Shown here: in pieces, positions 25,914-34,983 of the stretch
How positions within the stretch are numbered: the first letter of the stretch is position 1
Layout of the letters: every line of letters begins with the position of its first letter
Origin: Leptospira dzoumogneensis
GTDB lineage: Bacteria; Spirochaetota; Leptospiria; Leptospirales; Leptospiraceae
NCBI RefSeq assembly: GCF_004770895.1
Contig: NZ_RQHS01000024.1
Coordinates: 97,294-161,293, forward strand
DNA length: 64,000 nt
Direction: 5' to 3'
Notes under the pieces: model-generated
What the model was told of the DNA's origin: nothing
Seen by the model: the letters and a program-made list of their open reading frames with translations, nothing else
The model's database searches: none
Program-made: the position numbers and the translations under genes

Positions 25914-26678
25914 ATGAAACTCCGGTATTATGCAATCACGGACAAAGGAAACTTTCGCTCTCATAACGAGGATTCTTTTTTAGCATTAGATAGTTTGGTA
26001 TGCGGCCAAACTCACGGAGAATCGGAAACAGTTCGTGAATTAGATACCGAAGAATCCTCAGGACTATTTGCTCTCGCAGACGGCCTCGGTGGACATGAAG
26101 CGGGAGAGATCGCAAGCAGGGTCGCTTTAGAAAAACTTGCTTGGATGGAAAAAGCGATCCGTCCTATCGAAGAGCTGCCTTCTTCCGGTTGGAAAAATCT
26201 GATCCGCAAAATTAATAACGAAGTAAATGCCTACGGTGAATCCATAGGAAAACCTAAGATGGGAACCACTTTAGTTGGCTGCCTTTTGGGAAAAAGAAAG
26301 TCCTGGATCTTTAATGTGGGAGACAGCCGTCTTTATCATCTTACCAAAGAAGGACTCAGCAAAGTAACAGTAGATCATAATATTGGAGAAGAGCTGGGTT
26401 CCAGTTATGGACGAAATCTTTTGACCAGTTGTATCGGCGGTGGAACAAAAAGTATAGAAGTGGATACTTTCGATTATTCCGGAAAATTATCCCCGGGAGA
26501 TTTTATACTCATCTGTACGGACGGCCTTACTGAAGTTCTGAACATTGATCAAATCGAAAAGATCATGAGAGAACATGAGGACCTAAGAGAAACCTGCAGG
26601 ATCCTTTCCGAAGAAGCGAACCTAAGACTGACTAGAGACAATCACACGATTGTGATCATCAAAATAGATTCGGTTTGA
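25914..26678 (+). CDS. PP2C-family Ser/Thr phosphatase
   Basis: A 254-residue single-domain PPM/PP2C enzyme of the Stp/PrpC type. Metal-binding motifs are RSHNEDSFLALD, FALADGLGGHEAGE, FNVGDSRLYHL, ICTDGLTEVL and RDNHTIVIIKI. It has no membrane segment. It lies ten bases from the convergent end of a SiaB-like kinase gene. It may dephosphorylate that kinase's substrate, although PrpC-type enzymes more usually oppose Hanks-type kinases such as the one in the giant protein at 15130-20508. Confidence 0.92.
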   Translation: MKLRYYAITDKGNFRSHNEDSFLALDSLVCGQTHGESETVRELDTEESSGLFALADGLGGHEAGEIASRVALEKLAWMEKAIRPIEELPSSGWKNLIRKINNEVNAYGESIGKPKMGTTLVGCLLGKRKSWIFNVGDSRLYHLTKEGLSKVTVDHNIGEELGSSYGRNLLTSCIGGGTKSIEVDTFDYSGKLSPGDFILICTDGLTEVLNIDQIEKIMREHEDLRETCRILSEEANLRLTRDNHTIVIIKIDSV

Positions 26679-26688
26679 GTCTTTTGTT

Positions 26689-27228
26689 TTAAAGTCCGGA
26701 AGAGTAGGCGCCTTCTAACAGAAATCGGGCGGTCAATCGGAAGAATAGATCCCCGTTGTCCGCCTCCTCTAATTGGTATACCAAAGGCATATCCGATTTT
26801 CTTGCGATCTCAAAAAATCCTAAACCGGCCCCCTTACTTTTTTCAGGTCTGTCGGAACGGATTTGTTCATTGTATCTTTGTTTGAGTTCTTCTGGAGAAA
26901 GTTTTTTAACCTCTTCTATTTTACTTTTTAAGAATGCAGCCTGCTCCGGGGTGATCGCGTTTCCGCAATTGAGTTCCCAGTTATGGGCCTTTCTTCTTAA
27001 AACTAGAATACCAATCCCGCTCTTTTCATCTCTTTCGATGGAATAATGTGCAACGTTCTGGGCCATTTCCACGAATACGGTGAGGATCCGGTTCTTCTTT
27101 TTTTCTTCTTCTAACTTTTCTTTTAGGAGATCGTTTAAAGAAGAAATGGTGGTCTCCGAAAAAGGCCCTTTATAAAGAAGGGCCACTCCGGTCCTTTTAA
27201 GAACATTATATTGTTTTGATAACTGCAT
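26689..27228 (-). CDS. Second SiaB-family protein kinase
   Basis: A 179-residue paralogue of the kinase at 14546-15106. The shared features are VFVEMAQNVAHYS (ATP/Mg Asn), GIGILVLRRK, RSDRPEKSKGAGLGFFEIARKSD, and a terminal beta segment. No SiaC-like partner is adjacent. It is seven bases downstream of the FabF-like gene and on the same strand, so the two are probably co-transcribed. The kinase might control condensation or an unlinked SiaC. Confidence 0.87.
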   Translation of the reverse strand: MQLSKQYNVLKRTGVALLYKGPFSETTISSLNDLLKEKLEEEKKKNRILTVFVEMAQNVAHYSIERDEKSGIGILVLRRKAHNWELNCGNAITPEQAAFLKSKIEEVKKLSPEELKQRYNEQIRSDRPEKSKGAGLGFFEIARKSDMPLVYQLEEADNGDLFFRLTARFLLEGAYSSGL

Positions 27229-27235
27229 ATACCCC

Positions 27236-28522
27236 TCAAAACTCCGGAGCCGCCAAACTTACGAATGAAGATTGGCTTCCGATCGCGAACGCCATGGAAA
27301 TTGCATATCTGATTTTCGCCTTTCTGGCTCCTTCTGCGACATGGTCGTGGTCGCATTCAGGATCCGGGTTCTCCAGATTGATTGTAGGACATAGGGTCTG
27401 GTTTTTCAACATAAGAGAAGTTGCGGCAACATTGATAATTCCTGCCGCTCCGAATGTATGACCGAATATTGGTTTGATGGAACCTACAGGCGCCCAATGG
27501 AATTTGGGACGGCCCTCATATAGATGACCGATTGCGCGGCTCTCCGCCAAGTCGTTATTATGTGTTGCAGTTCCATGTCCGCAGAAATAATCTATATCGC
27601 CTAAACGAAGTCCGCTGATCTTCATCAAATGTCTGAGGCCGGTGGTTGCTTTTTTACCGGTTAAGTCCATTCTCATCGCATGGTCCGCTTCATTATAACT
27701 ATAAGTTCCTAGAACTTCCGAATAGATCTTAGCGCCTCTTTGTATTGCTCTGTCCAATCTTTCCATTACAAGAACGACTGCACCTTCTCCCAATAAGAAC
27801 CCGTCTCTAGTCTTATCGTAAGGACGGATCCCTTTTTTAGGATTGTCTTTTTCCAAAGACATGACCCGGCTCATAGGATCGGAATACATCATCATCAAAG
27901 GTTGTAGAAGAGGAAATTCATGACCGCCTGCATACATAACTTCGGCTCTGCCTTTACGGATAGCCTGGTAACATAAACTGATCGCATGATGGCCGCCCAC
28001 ACAAGCGGCGGATACAGTGGTCACAAAACCTTGGATATTCGCGTTAATCGCGGTCAAATTCGTAGGATTAGAAGCCATAGAAGTGAGAACGGAATAACGA
28101 TCGAACACGTTATGGTCCTTTTCTTCCAAATATTTTCTCCAAGCAAAATCCCACCAAGCCATAGAAGCTCTGGAAGAAGAATCTATAAAACCGACTCTGC
28201 TAGGATGCAGGTCACCTTTGGTGATACCTGCATCTTTATTTGCCTCTTCCATGGCCGACATTAATGCCAAAGTTTCCGTATTATAATTTTTAGAATATTT
28301 ATCACTCAGATCGGGCAGATGTTTTTTGTAGTCGAAAGTGTTCATCTCTCCCGCGACCTTGATCGGGAAGTTTTCCGTAGGAAAACGAGTAATAAAATCT
28401 AGCTGGGATCTTCCCTCTGAAAGATTTGTCCAAAAGTCTTGTACTGAAAAAGTGTTCGGAAGAATGACTCCGATACCGGTGATGACTACCCGGGAGTTTT
28501 TTCCGTTTTTAGATTTATCCAT
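27236..28522 (-). CDS. Beta-ketoacyl-ACP synthase II-like enzyme (FabF family)
   Basis: A 428-residue KAS I/II-type condensing enzyme. The active-site Cys174 lies in VTTVSAACVGGHHAI, the first His316 in FCGHGTATHNNDLAE, and the Lys350/His355 pair in GSIKPIFGHTFGAAG. The Cys context (ACVGG) departs from the TACA-type context of housekeeping FabF, and the N-terminal half carries an odd MAWWDFAWRKYLEEK segment. It may therefore act in a specialised pathway with the linked FabH-like, hotdog and SDR proteins. A co-transcribed SiaB-like kinase follows. Confidence 0.88.
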   Translation of the reverse strand: MDKSKNGKNSRVVITGIGVILPNTFSVQDFWTNLSEGRSQLDFITRFPTENFPIKVAGEMNTFDYKKHLPDLSDKYSKNYNTETLALMSAMEEANKDAGITKGDLHPSRVGFIDSSSRASMAWWDFAWRKYLEEKDHNVFDRYSVLTSMASNPTNLTAINANIQGFVTTVSAACVGGHHAISLCYQAIRKGRAEVMYAGGHEFPLLQPLMMMYSDPMSRVMSLEKDNPKKGIRPYDKTRDGFLLGEGAVVLVMERLDRAIQRGAKIYSEVLGTYSYNEADHAMRMDLTGKKATTGLRHLMKISGLRLGDIDYFCGHGTATHNNDLAESRAIGHLYEGRPKFHWAPVGSIKPIFGHTFGAAGIINVAATSLMLKNQTLCPTINLENPDPECDHDHVAEGARKAKIRYAISMAFAIGSQSSFVSLAAPEF

Positions 28523-28785
28523 AGAAAGCGGGTTTAGAAATTACCTATGTGGATTAGATTTGGAAATAAAAAAATCATTCCGAAACAAATAAGACGCAAA
28601 AAAGGGAGAAAATTCCCATAAAACCGGAAATAGACGGGTAAAATGGGAAGAAGTTCCGCCGGTTTGCGAAAATCCGCCTGTTCTCCCCAAGCAAGTGTTA
28701 AGCCGTCGACTATAGTTTTTTGAAAAACGGTTTTCTATTCCGCCTAGGGTCCTAATATTGCTAAAAAATTTCCATAGGTCGTAGT

Positions 28786-29214
28786 ATGAAATATATAAAA
28801 ATTATAATGTTATTATCGGTTGTCGTTCTTGCTTTAGAAAATTGTTCCAAATCTCCAGAGCAGAAAATCCTGGAATTAGGGCCTAGGTTCCAATTAGCAT
28901 TTTGTTCTAAAGTCATAGAATGTGGAAAAGAAGAAATCGAAAAGATCCCTCCTAAATACAGAAATACTCTTCCGGCATTTCTACAATCCAATGAAGCATG
29001 TGTTACTTATTTTAAGGAAAATTTCGATCAGGCAAGAGAACAGAGAAAATTAAAAAAAGAAGAAGCCACTCCTGAAATGGCCCAAGAATTCGAAAAATGT
29101 GTTTCTGCTTTAGAAAAATCCACCTGCGATATGTTCCAGAGAAAGGAAACAAAACATACTGGAATTCCAGGCTGCGAAGGTCTTCCTAAAATCGCTCAAC
29201 CGGATATTCCTTAA
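28786..29214 (+). CDS. Cys-containing lipoprotein, unknown function
   Basis: 142 residues. The N-terminus is a lipoprotein signal (IIMLLSVVVLALENCSKSP) with the acylated Cys about residue 20. Six further Cys follow in the mature part (FCSKVIECG, EACVTY, EKCVSALEKSTCDMF, GCEGLP), suggesting disulfides in the periplasm. The body is helical and charged. No known family is recognised. About 260 bases of mostly plain sequence separate it from the divergent FabF-like gene. Confidence 0.75.
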   Translation: MKYIKIIMLLSVVVLALENCSKSPEQKILELGPRFQLAFCSKVIECGKEEIEKIPPKYRNTLPAFLQSNEACVTYFKENFDQAREQRKLKKEEATPEMAQEFEKCVSALEKSTCDMFQRKETKHTGIPGCEGLPKIAQPDIP

Positions 29215-29249
29215 AATTTTCCGGTTTTATTCTTCCTTTGATTGTTGGA

Positions 29250-30197
29250 TCAGTTGGTCTTTTCTTTTTCTGTAAAAGACCAATACACATACAATATCGT
29301 AGTCAAGATCCCGAGTGCGACCATCTGTCCTAAATGAACTGTGGTTGCATATACCAAACCTTCCGAACTTTCTCTGCCTAATAAAACGAATCCTGATGTG
29401 ATGGAAGCATGATATACTCCTGCTCCGGACGGCGCAGAAGGTACCATCACACCCACAGCTCCGCAGAACATGATAAATACGGTTTCTAAAGGACTTAAAT
29501 GGATCCCTACTAAGTATTGTAGAAGAGTATAATGGATCGCATATCCAAAAAGCCAGGTACAGGCGGTTAAAATTCCGTAGCTGGAAACATTACGAAAAGT
29601 TAAAAAGTTTCCCAGTTCCGAGACTTGGGGAGCTAATTTTTCCGAAAAGAATTCCTTCTTTCCGATTTTGGAAAATAAGAATTCTCCTAATAAGATCAGT
29701 CGTTTATAAAATAATCGAACAATTAAGAGTGCGGAGAAGATCGCTAAGATCCCAAGTAAAGGAAATAGTATCTTGGTTTCGGATCCGTTGACTCCTAAAA
29801 TAAAAAGAGCGCCTAGTCCCGCGCAAAATATAAAGGAGAAGTCTAGAACCTTCTCTAAAAAGATCCCGCTTACCAAACTTCCGTAACTTATGTTTTCTCC
29901 CTTTTTGCAGAGATAGAGACGGAAAATATCTCCTCCTCTTGCGGGTAAGAATTGATTGGCTCCTACTCCGATATAAGCGGAAAGAAGTGCAGTTCTAAAA
30001 GGAACTTTTTTACCGAGTAATAAATACCATCTCCAAGAGAATAAATATAATCCCCAAAGAATAGCTACGAAGAATGGAATTAAGAAGATAGGTCTCCATC
30101 TTTCTAATATAGAAGTAAAACCGGAAAGATCCAGATTCCAAAATAGAAAACCCAGAGATAAAACGCTGATCCCGAATCCGAGTAATAATTTTTTCAA
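29250..30197 (-). CDS. LPG-synthase-type (UPF0104/YbhN-like) integral membrane protein
   Basis: A 315-residue protein with about eight transmembrane helices and the family hallmark [19 protein letters not shown] near residues 75-95. A later [16 protein letters not shown] motif is also typical. Related proteins are the flippase-like halves of lysyl-phosphatidylglycerol synthases, and this one lacks the cytosolic aminoacyl-transferase half. It is likely to move a lipid or glycolipid across the inner membrane. It is the last gene of an overlapping operon with HIT, ROK and ABC genes. Confidence 0.83.
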   Translation of the reverse strand: MKKLLLGFGISVLSLGFLFWNLDLSGFTSILERWRPIFLIPFFVAILWGLYLFSWRWYLLLGKKVPFRTALLSAYIGVGANQFLPARGGDIFRLYLCKKGENISYGSLVSGIFLEKVLDFSFIFCAGLGALFILGVNGSETKILFPLLGILAIFSALLIVRLFYKRLILLGEFLFSKIGKKEFFSEKLAPQVSELGNFLTFRNVSSYGILTACTWLFGYAIHYTLLQYLVGIHLSPLETVFIMFCGAVGVMVPSAPSGAGVYHASITSGFVLLGRESSEGLVYATTVHLGQMVALGILTTILYVYWSFTEKEKTN

Positions 30198-30216
30198 AAT
30201 AGATCCCCGTTACAGA

Positions 30217-30564
30217 TCAGCCTGGAGGCCATTTCATTTGTCTTCCACCAAGCACATGAAAATGAAGATGGAATACTGTTTGGCCGCCTAGTTCGCCCAT
30301 ATTGTTTACGATCCGGAAACCTTCTTTATTGAGTCCGAGGGATCTAGCGATCTCTGCGGCTCTAAATAAAATTTCTCCCAGAAGAGCCTTGTCCTCTCCG
30401 CTGGTGTGGTCTATGTCTACGATATGTTTTTTAGGAATGACTAGGAAATGAGTAGGTGCTTGGGGAGCAATATCATGAAAAGCGAATAGATTCTCATCCT
30501 CGAAGATGGTCTTGGAAGGGATCTCTTTGTTAATGATCTTACAAAATATACAGGAATCTGTCAT
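30217..30564 (-). CDS. HIT-family nucleotide-binding protein (Hint type)
   Basis: A 115-residue complete HIT domain. It has the N-terminal zinc-type CIFCKI motif, [20 protein letters not shown], and the catalytic histidine triad [21 protein letters not shown]. Hint enzymes hydrolyse AMP-lysine or aminoacyl-adenylate-type compounds in the cytoplasm. It overlaps the ROK gene by four bases. Confidence 0.95.
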   Translation of the reverse strand: MTDSCIFCKIINKEIPSKTIFEDENLFAFHDIAPQAPTHFLVIPKKHIVDIDHTSGEDKALLGEILFRAAEIARSLGLNKEGFRIVNNMGELGGQTVFHLHFHVLGGRQMKWPPG

Positions 30565-31466
30565 GTTTTATTATCCAAACATAAACTTGCTGCTCCGAGG
30601 GCCCCAGTGACTGATTTTCCCGGAAGGATCTTTACGTATTCTTTGAATATGGGAAATATGATTTCTCTCACCCTGTTTTCAAGTCGTTTTCCGAAAAAGG
30701 AATAGGACTTAGCTATCCCGCCGGATAATACTATATGTTCAGGATTGAGCAAATGGATCAGATTACGAATGAGTTGTGCTAAACTTTCGATCCCTTCTTC
30801 CAGGATCTCGTTTGCTTCTTTATGATGTTTAGAAGCCAGATCGAATAAAGTTTCTATATCAGAAAGTTTGGAGCCTGTTTTTTCTAAAAATCTGGAAGAG
30901 AATCCGCTGGCACTGAAATAAGCTTCTGTACATCCTCTTTGCCCGCATCCACAAAGAGCTCCTCCCGGATGGATCGTAGTATGTCCTACTTCCATAGAAT
31001 TTCCAAGATAACCATCGAATAGTTTTCCTTGGAAAACCCATCCCCCGCCTAGTCCGGTCCCTAATGTAAGAACGATTAGATTGGAAGAAGCTTTACCTTC
31101 TCCGAACCAATACTCTCCGAGTGCCGCGCAGTTTGCATCATTATCGTAATATACCGGAATGCCGAACTTCTTCTTTAAAAAATCAACTATAGGAACATTT
31201 TTTAATAAGGGAAGATTTGCAGAAGAGATCAATATTCCATTTTCTTTATCTATTGGTCCCGGACTTCCGATGCCGATCCCTTTCACAGAATCTTTGGACT
31301 CCGAGGTAAGCTCAGAGATCTGTTCTTCCAATAAGGATAAAAAGTGTTTAGAGTCCATTTCCGGTCCTGTCTTTCGATCTGAATGAGAGATTATCTGGCC
31401 GGAAGAATTAGTAAGACAGGCTTTTATACTTTGGGCGCCGATATCCACGCCTATAATAGAACTCAT
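30561..31466 (-). CDS. ROK-family sugar kinase (glucokinase-like)
   Basis: A 301-residue ROK kinase. The phosphate loop is [13 protein letters not shown], the catalytic Asp lies in [13 protein letters not shown], and the zinc site is [14 protein letters not shown] after the His in [11 protein letters not shown]. The adenosine motif is [11 protein letters not shown]. It has no DNA-binding domain, so it is a kinase and not a repressor. It is predicted to phosphorylate glucose or a similar hexose. It overlaps both neighbours by four bases. Confidence 0.9.
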   Translation of the reverse strand: MSSIIGVDIGAQSIKACLTNSSGQIISHSDRKTGPEMDSKHFLSLLEEQISELTSESKDSVKGIGIGSPGPIDKENGILISSANLPLLKNVPIVDFLKKKFGIPVYYDNDANCAALGEYWFGEGKASSNLIVLTLGTGLGGGWVFQGKLFDGYLGNSMEVGHTTIHPGGALCGCGQRGCTEAYFSASGFSSRFLEKTGSKLSDIETLFDLASKHHKEANEILEEGIESLAQLIRNLIHLLNPEHIVLSGGIAKSYSFFGKRLENRVREIIFPIFKEYVKILPGKSVTGALGAASLCLDNKT

Positions 31467-32128
31467 TTAACGACTCTGGTAAAACTTCCTTCTCTCATTT
31501 CGTAGATCGTCTTAGCATCGAATGCAAGATTCATATCGTGGGTCACGAGTAGGATCGTGAGCCCTCTGGAATTAAAATCGGAGAGAAGTTTACGTACTAA
31601 TTCACTGTTTTCCGGATCCAAGTCACCGGAAGGTTCGTCTGCGAGAAGCATCTCCGGTTCGTTGATAAGAGCTCTTGCGATCGCAGTCATTTGGATCTGC
31701 CCGCCGGAAAGACTACTTGGAAGTTGGTTTCTTATCGTATGAAGATTCAGGCTGGAGATCAGATATTCACATTTTTCTCTGTATTCTTGTTCTTCGAATT
31801 TCCCGACTAATAATGCAGGCAGAAGAATATTCTCTTCTACAGTTAGATGAGAAACTAATTCTGAAAATTGGAAGATCAGTCCTATATTCTTGGCTCTGAA
31901 CCCGGCGAGTTCCCCTTTGGTCATGGAGGAAATTTTTAAAGTGTCAAAGTAAATTTCCCCGGCGCTGCTGGACAACATACCGGTGATCATGGAAAGAAGT
32001 GTGGTCTTCCCGGAACCGGAAGGTCCTACAATCGCGACATAGTCGGATTGGTTGATATCGAACGAGATTCCATTAACTGCCTTGGTGGAACCGTAATGTC
32101 TGGAGAGATTATTAATCCTAAGGATCAT
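31463..32128 (-). CDS. ABC transporter ATP-binding protein (LolD/MacB type)
   Basis: A 221-residue nucleotide-binding subunit. Walker A is [13 protein letters not shown], the signature is [17 protein letters not shown], and Walker B plus D-loop is [14 protein letters not shown]. The EPSGDLD form is typical of the LolD/MacB/FtsE group that works with FtsX-like permeases. It overlaps the ROK gene and the upstream short permease gene by four bases, so the two transporter genes form one unit. Confidence 0.92.
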   Translation of the reverse strand: MILRINNLSRHYGSTKAVNGISFDINQSDYVAIVGPSGSGKTTLLSMITGMLSSSAGEIYFDTLKISSMTKGELAGFRAKNIGLIFQFSELVSHLTVEENILLPALLVGKFEEQEYREKCEYLISSLNLHTIRNQLPSSLSGGQIQMTAIARALINEPEMLLADEPSGDLDPENSELVRKLLSDFNSRGLTILLVTHDMNLAFDAKTIYEMREGSFTRVVK

Positions 32129-32649
32129 TTTCCCCTCCGGATCGATCTATAAGGATCAACCAAGGTGTATAAATAGGCTACGAGTGCACTGACTCCACCG
32201 ACCAAAATGGCCTCCGAGGCCAAACTTGCTAAATAGTCCAGAGGGGAGACCAATTCCGACTTTCCGATAGGGATAAAAACGCTTAAAATTAAAGAGAATA
32301 AGAACCCGATCCCGTGGATGATCCAAAGTTCCACAGTTTGCAGCAGCACGACTCCCTGTCTATTCCCGCCGACAGCCATCATAATTCCGTTATCCCCGGA
32401 ACGAGTCATTACCCGGACTATGCTCATAAAAATTAAAGCAAGGCCGCAAAGAGATAAAAGCAAGTACGGAGAATTCAGAAATAGATCGATACTAGAAATG
32501 TCCGTGGGTCTTTTTTCCGTACGAAGGGAGAAAAATCCGAATAAAAATCCGTAGGCGAAAAACGTCGAGAATACGACGTGCAATACACTGGTGATCCAGT
32601 CCCGGAGAAAAAGGGAAAATGCAAACCTCAGGTAAGTGATTCTTCCCAT
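32125..32649 (-). CDS. Short four-helix ABC permease, FtsX-like half
   Basis: A 174-residue protein with about four transmembrane helices, the partner of the overlapping ATPase. The segment [20 protein letters not shown] followed by a hydrophobic helix resembles the FtsX/MacB coupling region, where a Gly-rich loop meets the ATPase. It lacks the large periplasmic core of MacB or LolC. It is shorter than usual FtsX-like permeases, so a homodimer is likely. Substrate unknown. Confidence 0.7.
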   Translation of the reverse strand: MGRITYLRFAFSLFLRDWITSVLHVVFSTFFAYGFLFGFFSLRTEKRPTDISSIDLFLNSPYLLLSLCGLALIFMSIVRVMTRSGDNGIMMAVGGNRQGVVLLQTVELWIIHGIGFLFSLILSVFIPIGKSELVSPLDYLASLASEAILVGGVSALVAYLYTLVDPYRSIRRGK

Positions 32650-32719
32650 CGGGAGCAGGATATTGAAAACGTTTGATTTTATCCAACATTTATTTAGTTA
32701 ATAGCAGAAATTCCGAAAA

Positions 32720-34282
32720 ATGATCTTTGTAATTCTCGTAGCAGCTGGAATCATCCTGATCGTCGCAGCAGGTTCCTTTCTCATTCAATCCAAAAAGGAT
32801 TCGTTTGAGAAGGCTCTTGCTTTGGCGGCTATGGGAAATTACGTCGACTCTCGGATCCTTATCAGAGATATTCTAGATTCCAATCCATCTAACACCAGGG
32901 CTCATTTTATCATGGCGAAAATTTACGCCATGGAGGGCGATTATAATAACGAAGCAAAACATTTAGATAAGATCAAAAAGATCGGAAGCTTCGATAAGGA
33001 AATTTCGGAAATAGCAGTATCCAATCGTCTCGCAGATATATATTACCAGCAAGATCTATATGAAGAAGCTGTATTTCATTATTCGGATACACTTTCCGTA
33101 GACCCGGATAATCTAGAAGCTTGTATCCGTATCGGTTTTATGGCGATCGGCCAAAAAGAATTCGGGATCGCAGATAAATTCCTTTCCAGGATCCCGGATG
33201 AGAAGATCAAAATGCCTGCCTTACTCATTGGAAAAGGTGTGGTCGCAGGGATCCTAAGAAAAGGAGATCCCAGAACTTATTTTCAAAAAGCATTCGAAGA
33301 AGATCCAACTTCTTCCGTAGGCGGATTTTTATACGCAGTTTCTTTATCTAGGGCCGGAGAACATGACGAGGCGATCCGTGTAGCAAACTCTGTGGTAGAT
33401 GTTGTCACAGATGAATACGTTCGTTACACATTATTCCAATTTATCATGTTGGAATTTATACTAAAAGCGAATTGGAACGAAGCCTTAAAACATGCAAGGC
33501 TTTGTATGGAGATCGCAAGGAATAACGGATGGAAACAGGAGATGATAGACTCAGATTTCCATTTCGCTCTTATAGCTGTCAATATGGGAAGATTAGAAGA
33601 TGCCAGCGAATATCTGATCGAAGCGGAATCGGAAAGAGTGGACGACGATCGGATCATAGAACTTGCAAATTATAAATACCAAGTAGAAACAAAAAGATTG
33701 GAACTTGGAAAAGTTTCCAAGAGCGGATTTCTTCCGGAGCAGGAGTTAGGAAAATTATTCACCGAACTATTTCCTGTAGAACGTTATTATGAGATCTCAG
33801 GTTTAAAATCTTCCAAATCTTTCCATATCAAAGGGATCATAGACGAAGAAGGTAACAAGATAGTAATTGACGTGAATAAGATCGGGATCAGCGCCATGGA
33901 TCATTATAGATCCTTAAAGGGCGTGGATTTCAAAAACTTATGCGTGAAGGTAGTTATAGCTCTGAATTATACGGTGAGTAGGGAGATCCCTAATAAAGAA
34001 GGGGACGGGGTCAATTTCCAAGGTCTGAACAAAACGGATAAAGAGACCAGAGCGCTTTTCAAATTCAGAAAATGGAAGGACGCCAAAATTTCCGACATAT
34101 TCTTAAGAGATACCTTGGGCCAGGTGAAAGATATGGCATTGGACAAGGCATTTATCATAGGAGACGCGGAATTCACGGAAGGCGCCCGCAGATTTTTGGC
34201 GGATAATCCGTCCAGACTCTCCGTACTCTATGGAAGAGACTTAGAAGAACTTTTAAAAAAGGCACTGAAATCCCAAGGCTAA
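32720..34282 (+). CDS. Membrane-anchored TPR protein with Mrr-like C-terminal domain
   Basis: 520 residues. One N-terminal transmembrane helix ([20 protein letters not shown]) is followed by TPR units (about 30-330; for example [20 protein letters not shown]). The last 150 residues end with [20 protein letters not shown] and [13 protein letters not shown]. That pattern resembles the end of the Mrr/restriction-endonuclease-like fold (F-T-x-x-A-R followed by a hydrophobic strand and DxxxLL). The preceding [20 protein letters not shown] may be the equivalent core strands, but the canonical D-QxK catalytic pattern is not obvious. It may be an inactive nuclease-fold domain. Function unknown. Confidence 0.72.
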   Translation: MIFVILVAAGIILIVAAGSFLIQSKKDSFEKALALAAMGNYVDSRILIRDILDSNPSNTRAHFIMAKIYAMEGDYNNEAKHLDKIKKIGSFDKEISEIAVSNRLADIYYQQDLYEEAVFHYSDTLSVDPDNLEACIRIGFMAIGQKEFGIADKFLSRIPDEKIKMPALLIGKGVVAGILRKGDPRTYFQKAFEEDPTSSVGGFLYAVSLSRAGEHDEAIRVANSVVDVVTDEYVRYTLFQFIMLEFILKANWNEALKHARLCMEIARNNGWKQEMIDSDFHFALIAVNMGRLEDASEYLIEAESERVDDDRIIELANYKYQVETKRLELGKVSKSGFLPEQELGKLFTELFPVERYYEISGLKSSKSFHIKGIIDEEGNKIVIDVNKIGISAMDHYRSLKGVDFKNLCVKVVIALNYTVSREIPNKEGDGVNFQGLNKTDKETRALFKFRKWKDAKISDIFLRDTLGQVKDMALDKAFIIGDAEFTEGARRFLADNPSRLSVLYGRDLEELLKKALKSQG

Positions 34283-34315
34283 AGGGAACCTTCGGTTTTA
34301 TTTGGGGTCCTAAAC

Positions 34316-34909
34316 ATGTTCTATCTATCTTTTTACGGATCTGCTTTGTTCAGAGGACTATTATTTCTAATATTATTACAAGTTTCTTGTGTTACGGGAA
34401 AAGAATCTACTTTCTCTGCTAAGCGAAGTCCTGAAATCCCTCCAACTATTACTCAAGGAAAAGTTTTTTTAGCGGGACATACCGGAGAACATTCCAAGGA
34501 CACGGAAGAGATCCTGAAATTATTACAACGTCTCGTTTCAGGAACGATCGAAAGGGATCTGAATTTTTTACCGGAGATCGTTTCCAAAAAAGACGGGATC
34601 TATCTGGACATAAAAGGGAATTGGACCAGAGAACAACTTATACAAGAGCTTTCTACTCCGGATAATTATTTTCGCATATACTTCTTCGATCGAGAACTAT
34701 TGGAAAAACAGAAAAACTCGAAAGAAGTTAGAACGGTCCGGGATTTGTTACTCTCTTCCGGAGGGATAGAGGTCGATTTTTATTACGAGAGCAAGAACGC
34801 TTGCGAGTTAAAGCTCAAATTTAAAGAGAACCAGAAACTAGAAAGGGAACTGATCAATCCGTATTTCATAAAGCAGGACGGGAAATGGTACTTATTCCGG
34901 CTTTTCTAA
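34316..34909 (+). CDS. Hypothetical lipoprotein
   Basis: 197 residues with a lipoprotein-type N-terminus: LFRGLLFLILLQVSCVTGKE, Cys about 25. The mature protein shows mixed helix and strand (EILKLLQRLVSGTIERDL, GIYLDIKGNWTREQLIQEL, KQDGKWYLFRLF). The end of the chain recalls SnoaL/NTF2-like or DUF4878-type folds, but this is not certain. It is 33 bases after the TPR gene and could be co-transcribed with it. Confidence 0.65.
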   Translation: MFYLSFYGSALFRGLLFLILLQVSCVTGKESTFSAKRSPEIPPTITQGKVFLAGHTGEHSKDTEEILKLLQRLVSGTIERDLNFLPEIVSKKDGIYLDIKGNWTREQLIQELSTPDNYFRIYFFDRELLEKQKNSKEVRTVRDLLLSSGGIEVDFYYESKNACELKLKFKENQKLERELINPYFIKQDGKWYLFRLF

Positions 34910-34983
34910 AATGAAATCTTCTAAAAAGGCAAACGGACTTGCGGTACCAGGGCTTGGTATTGAAATAGCCATAAGGAAATAGG

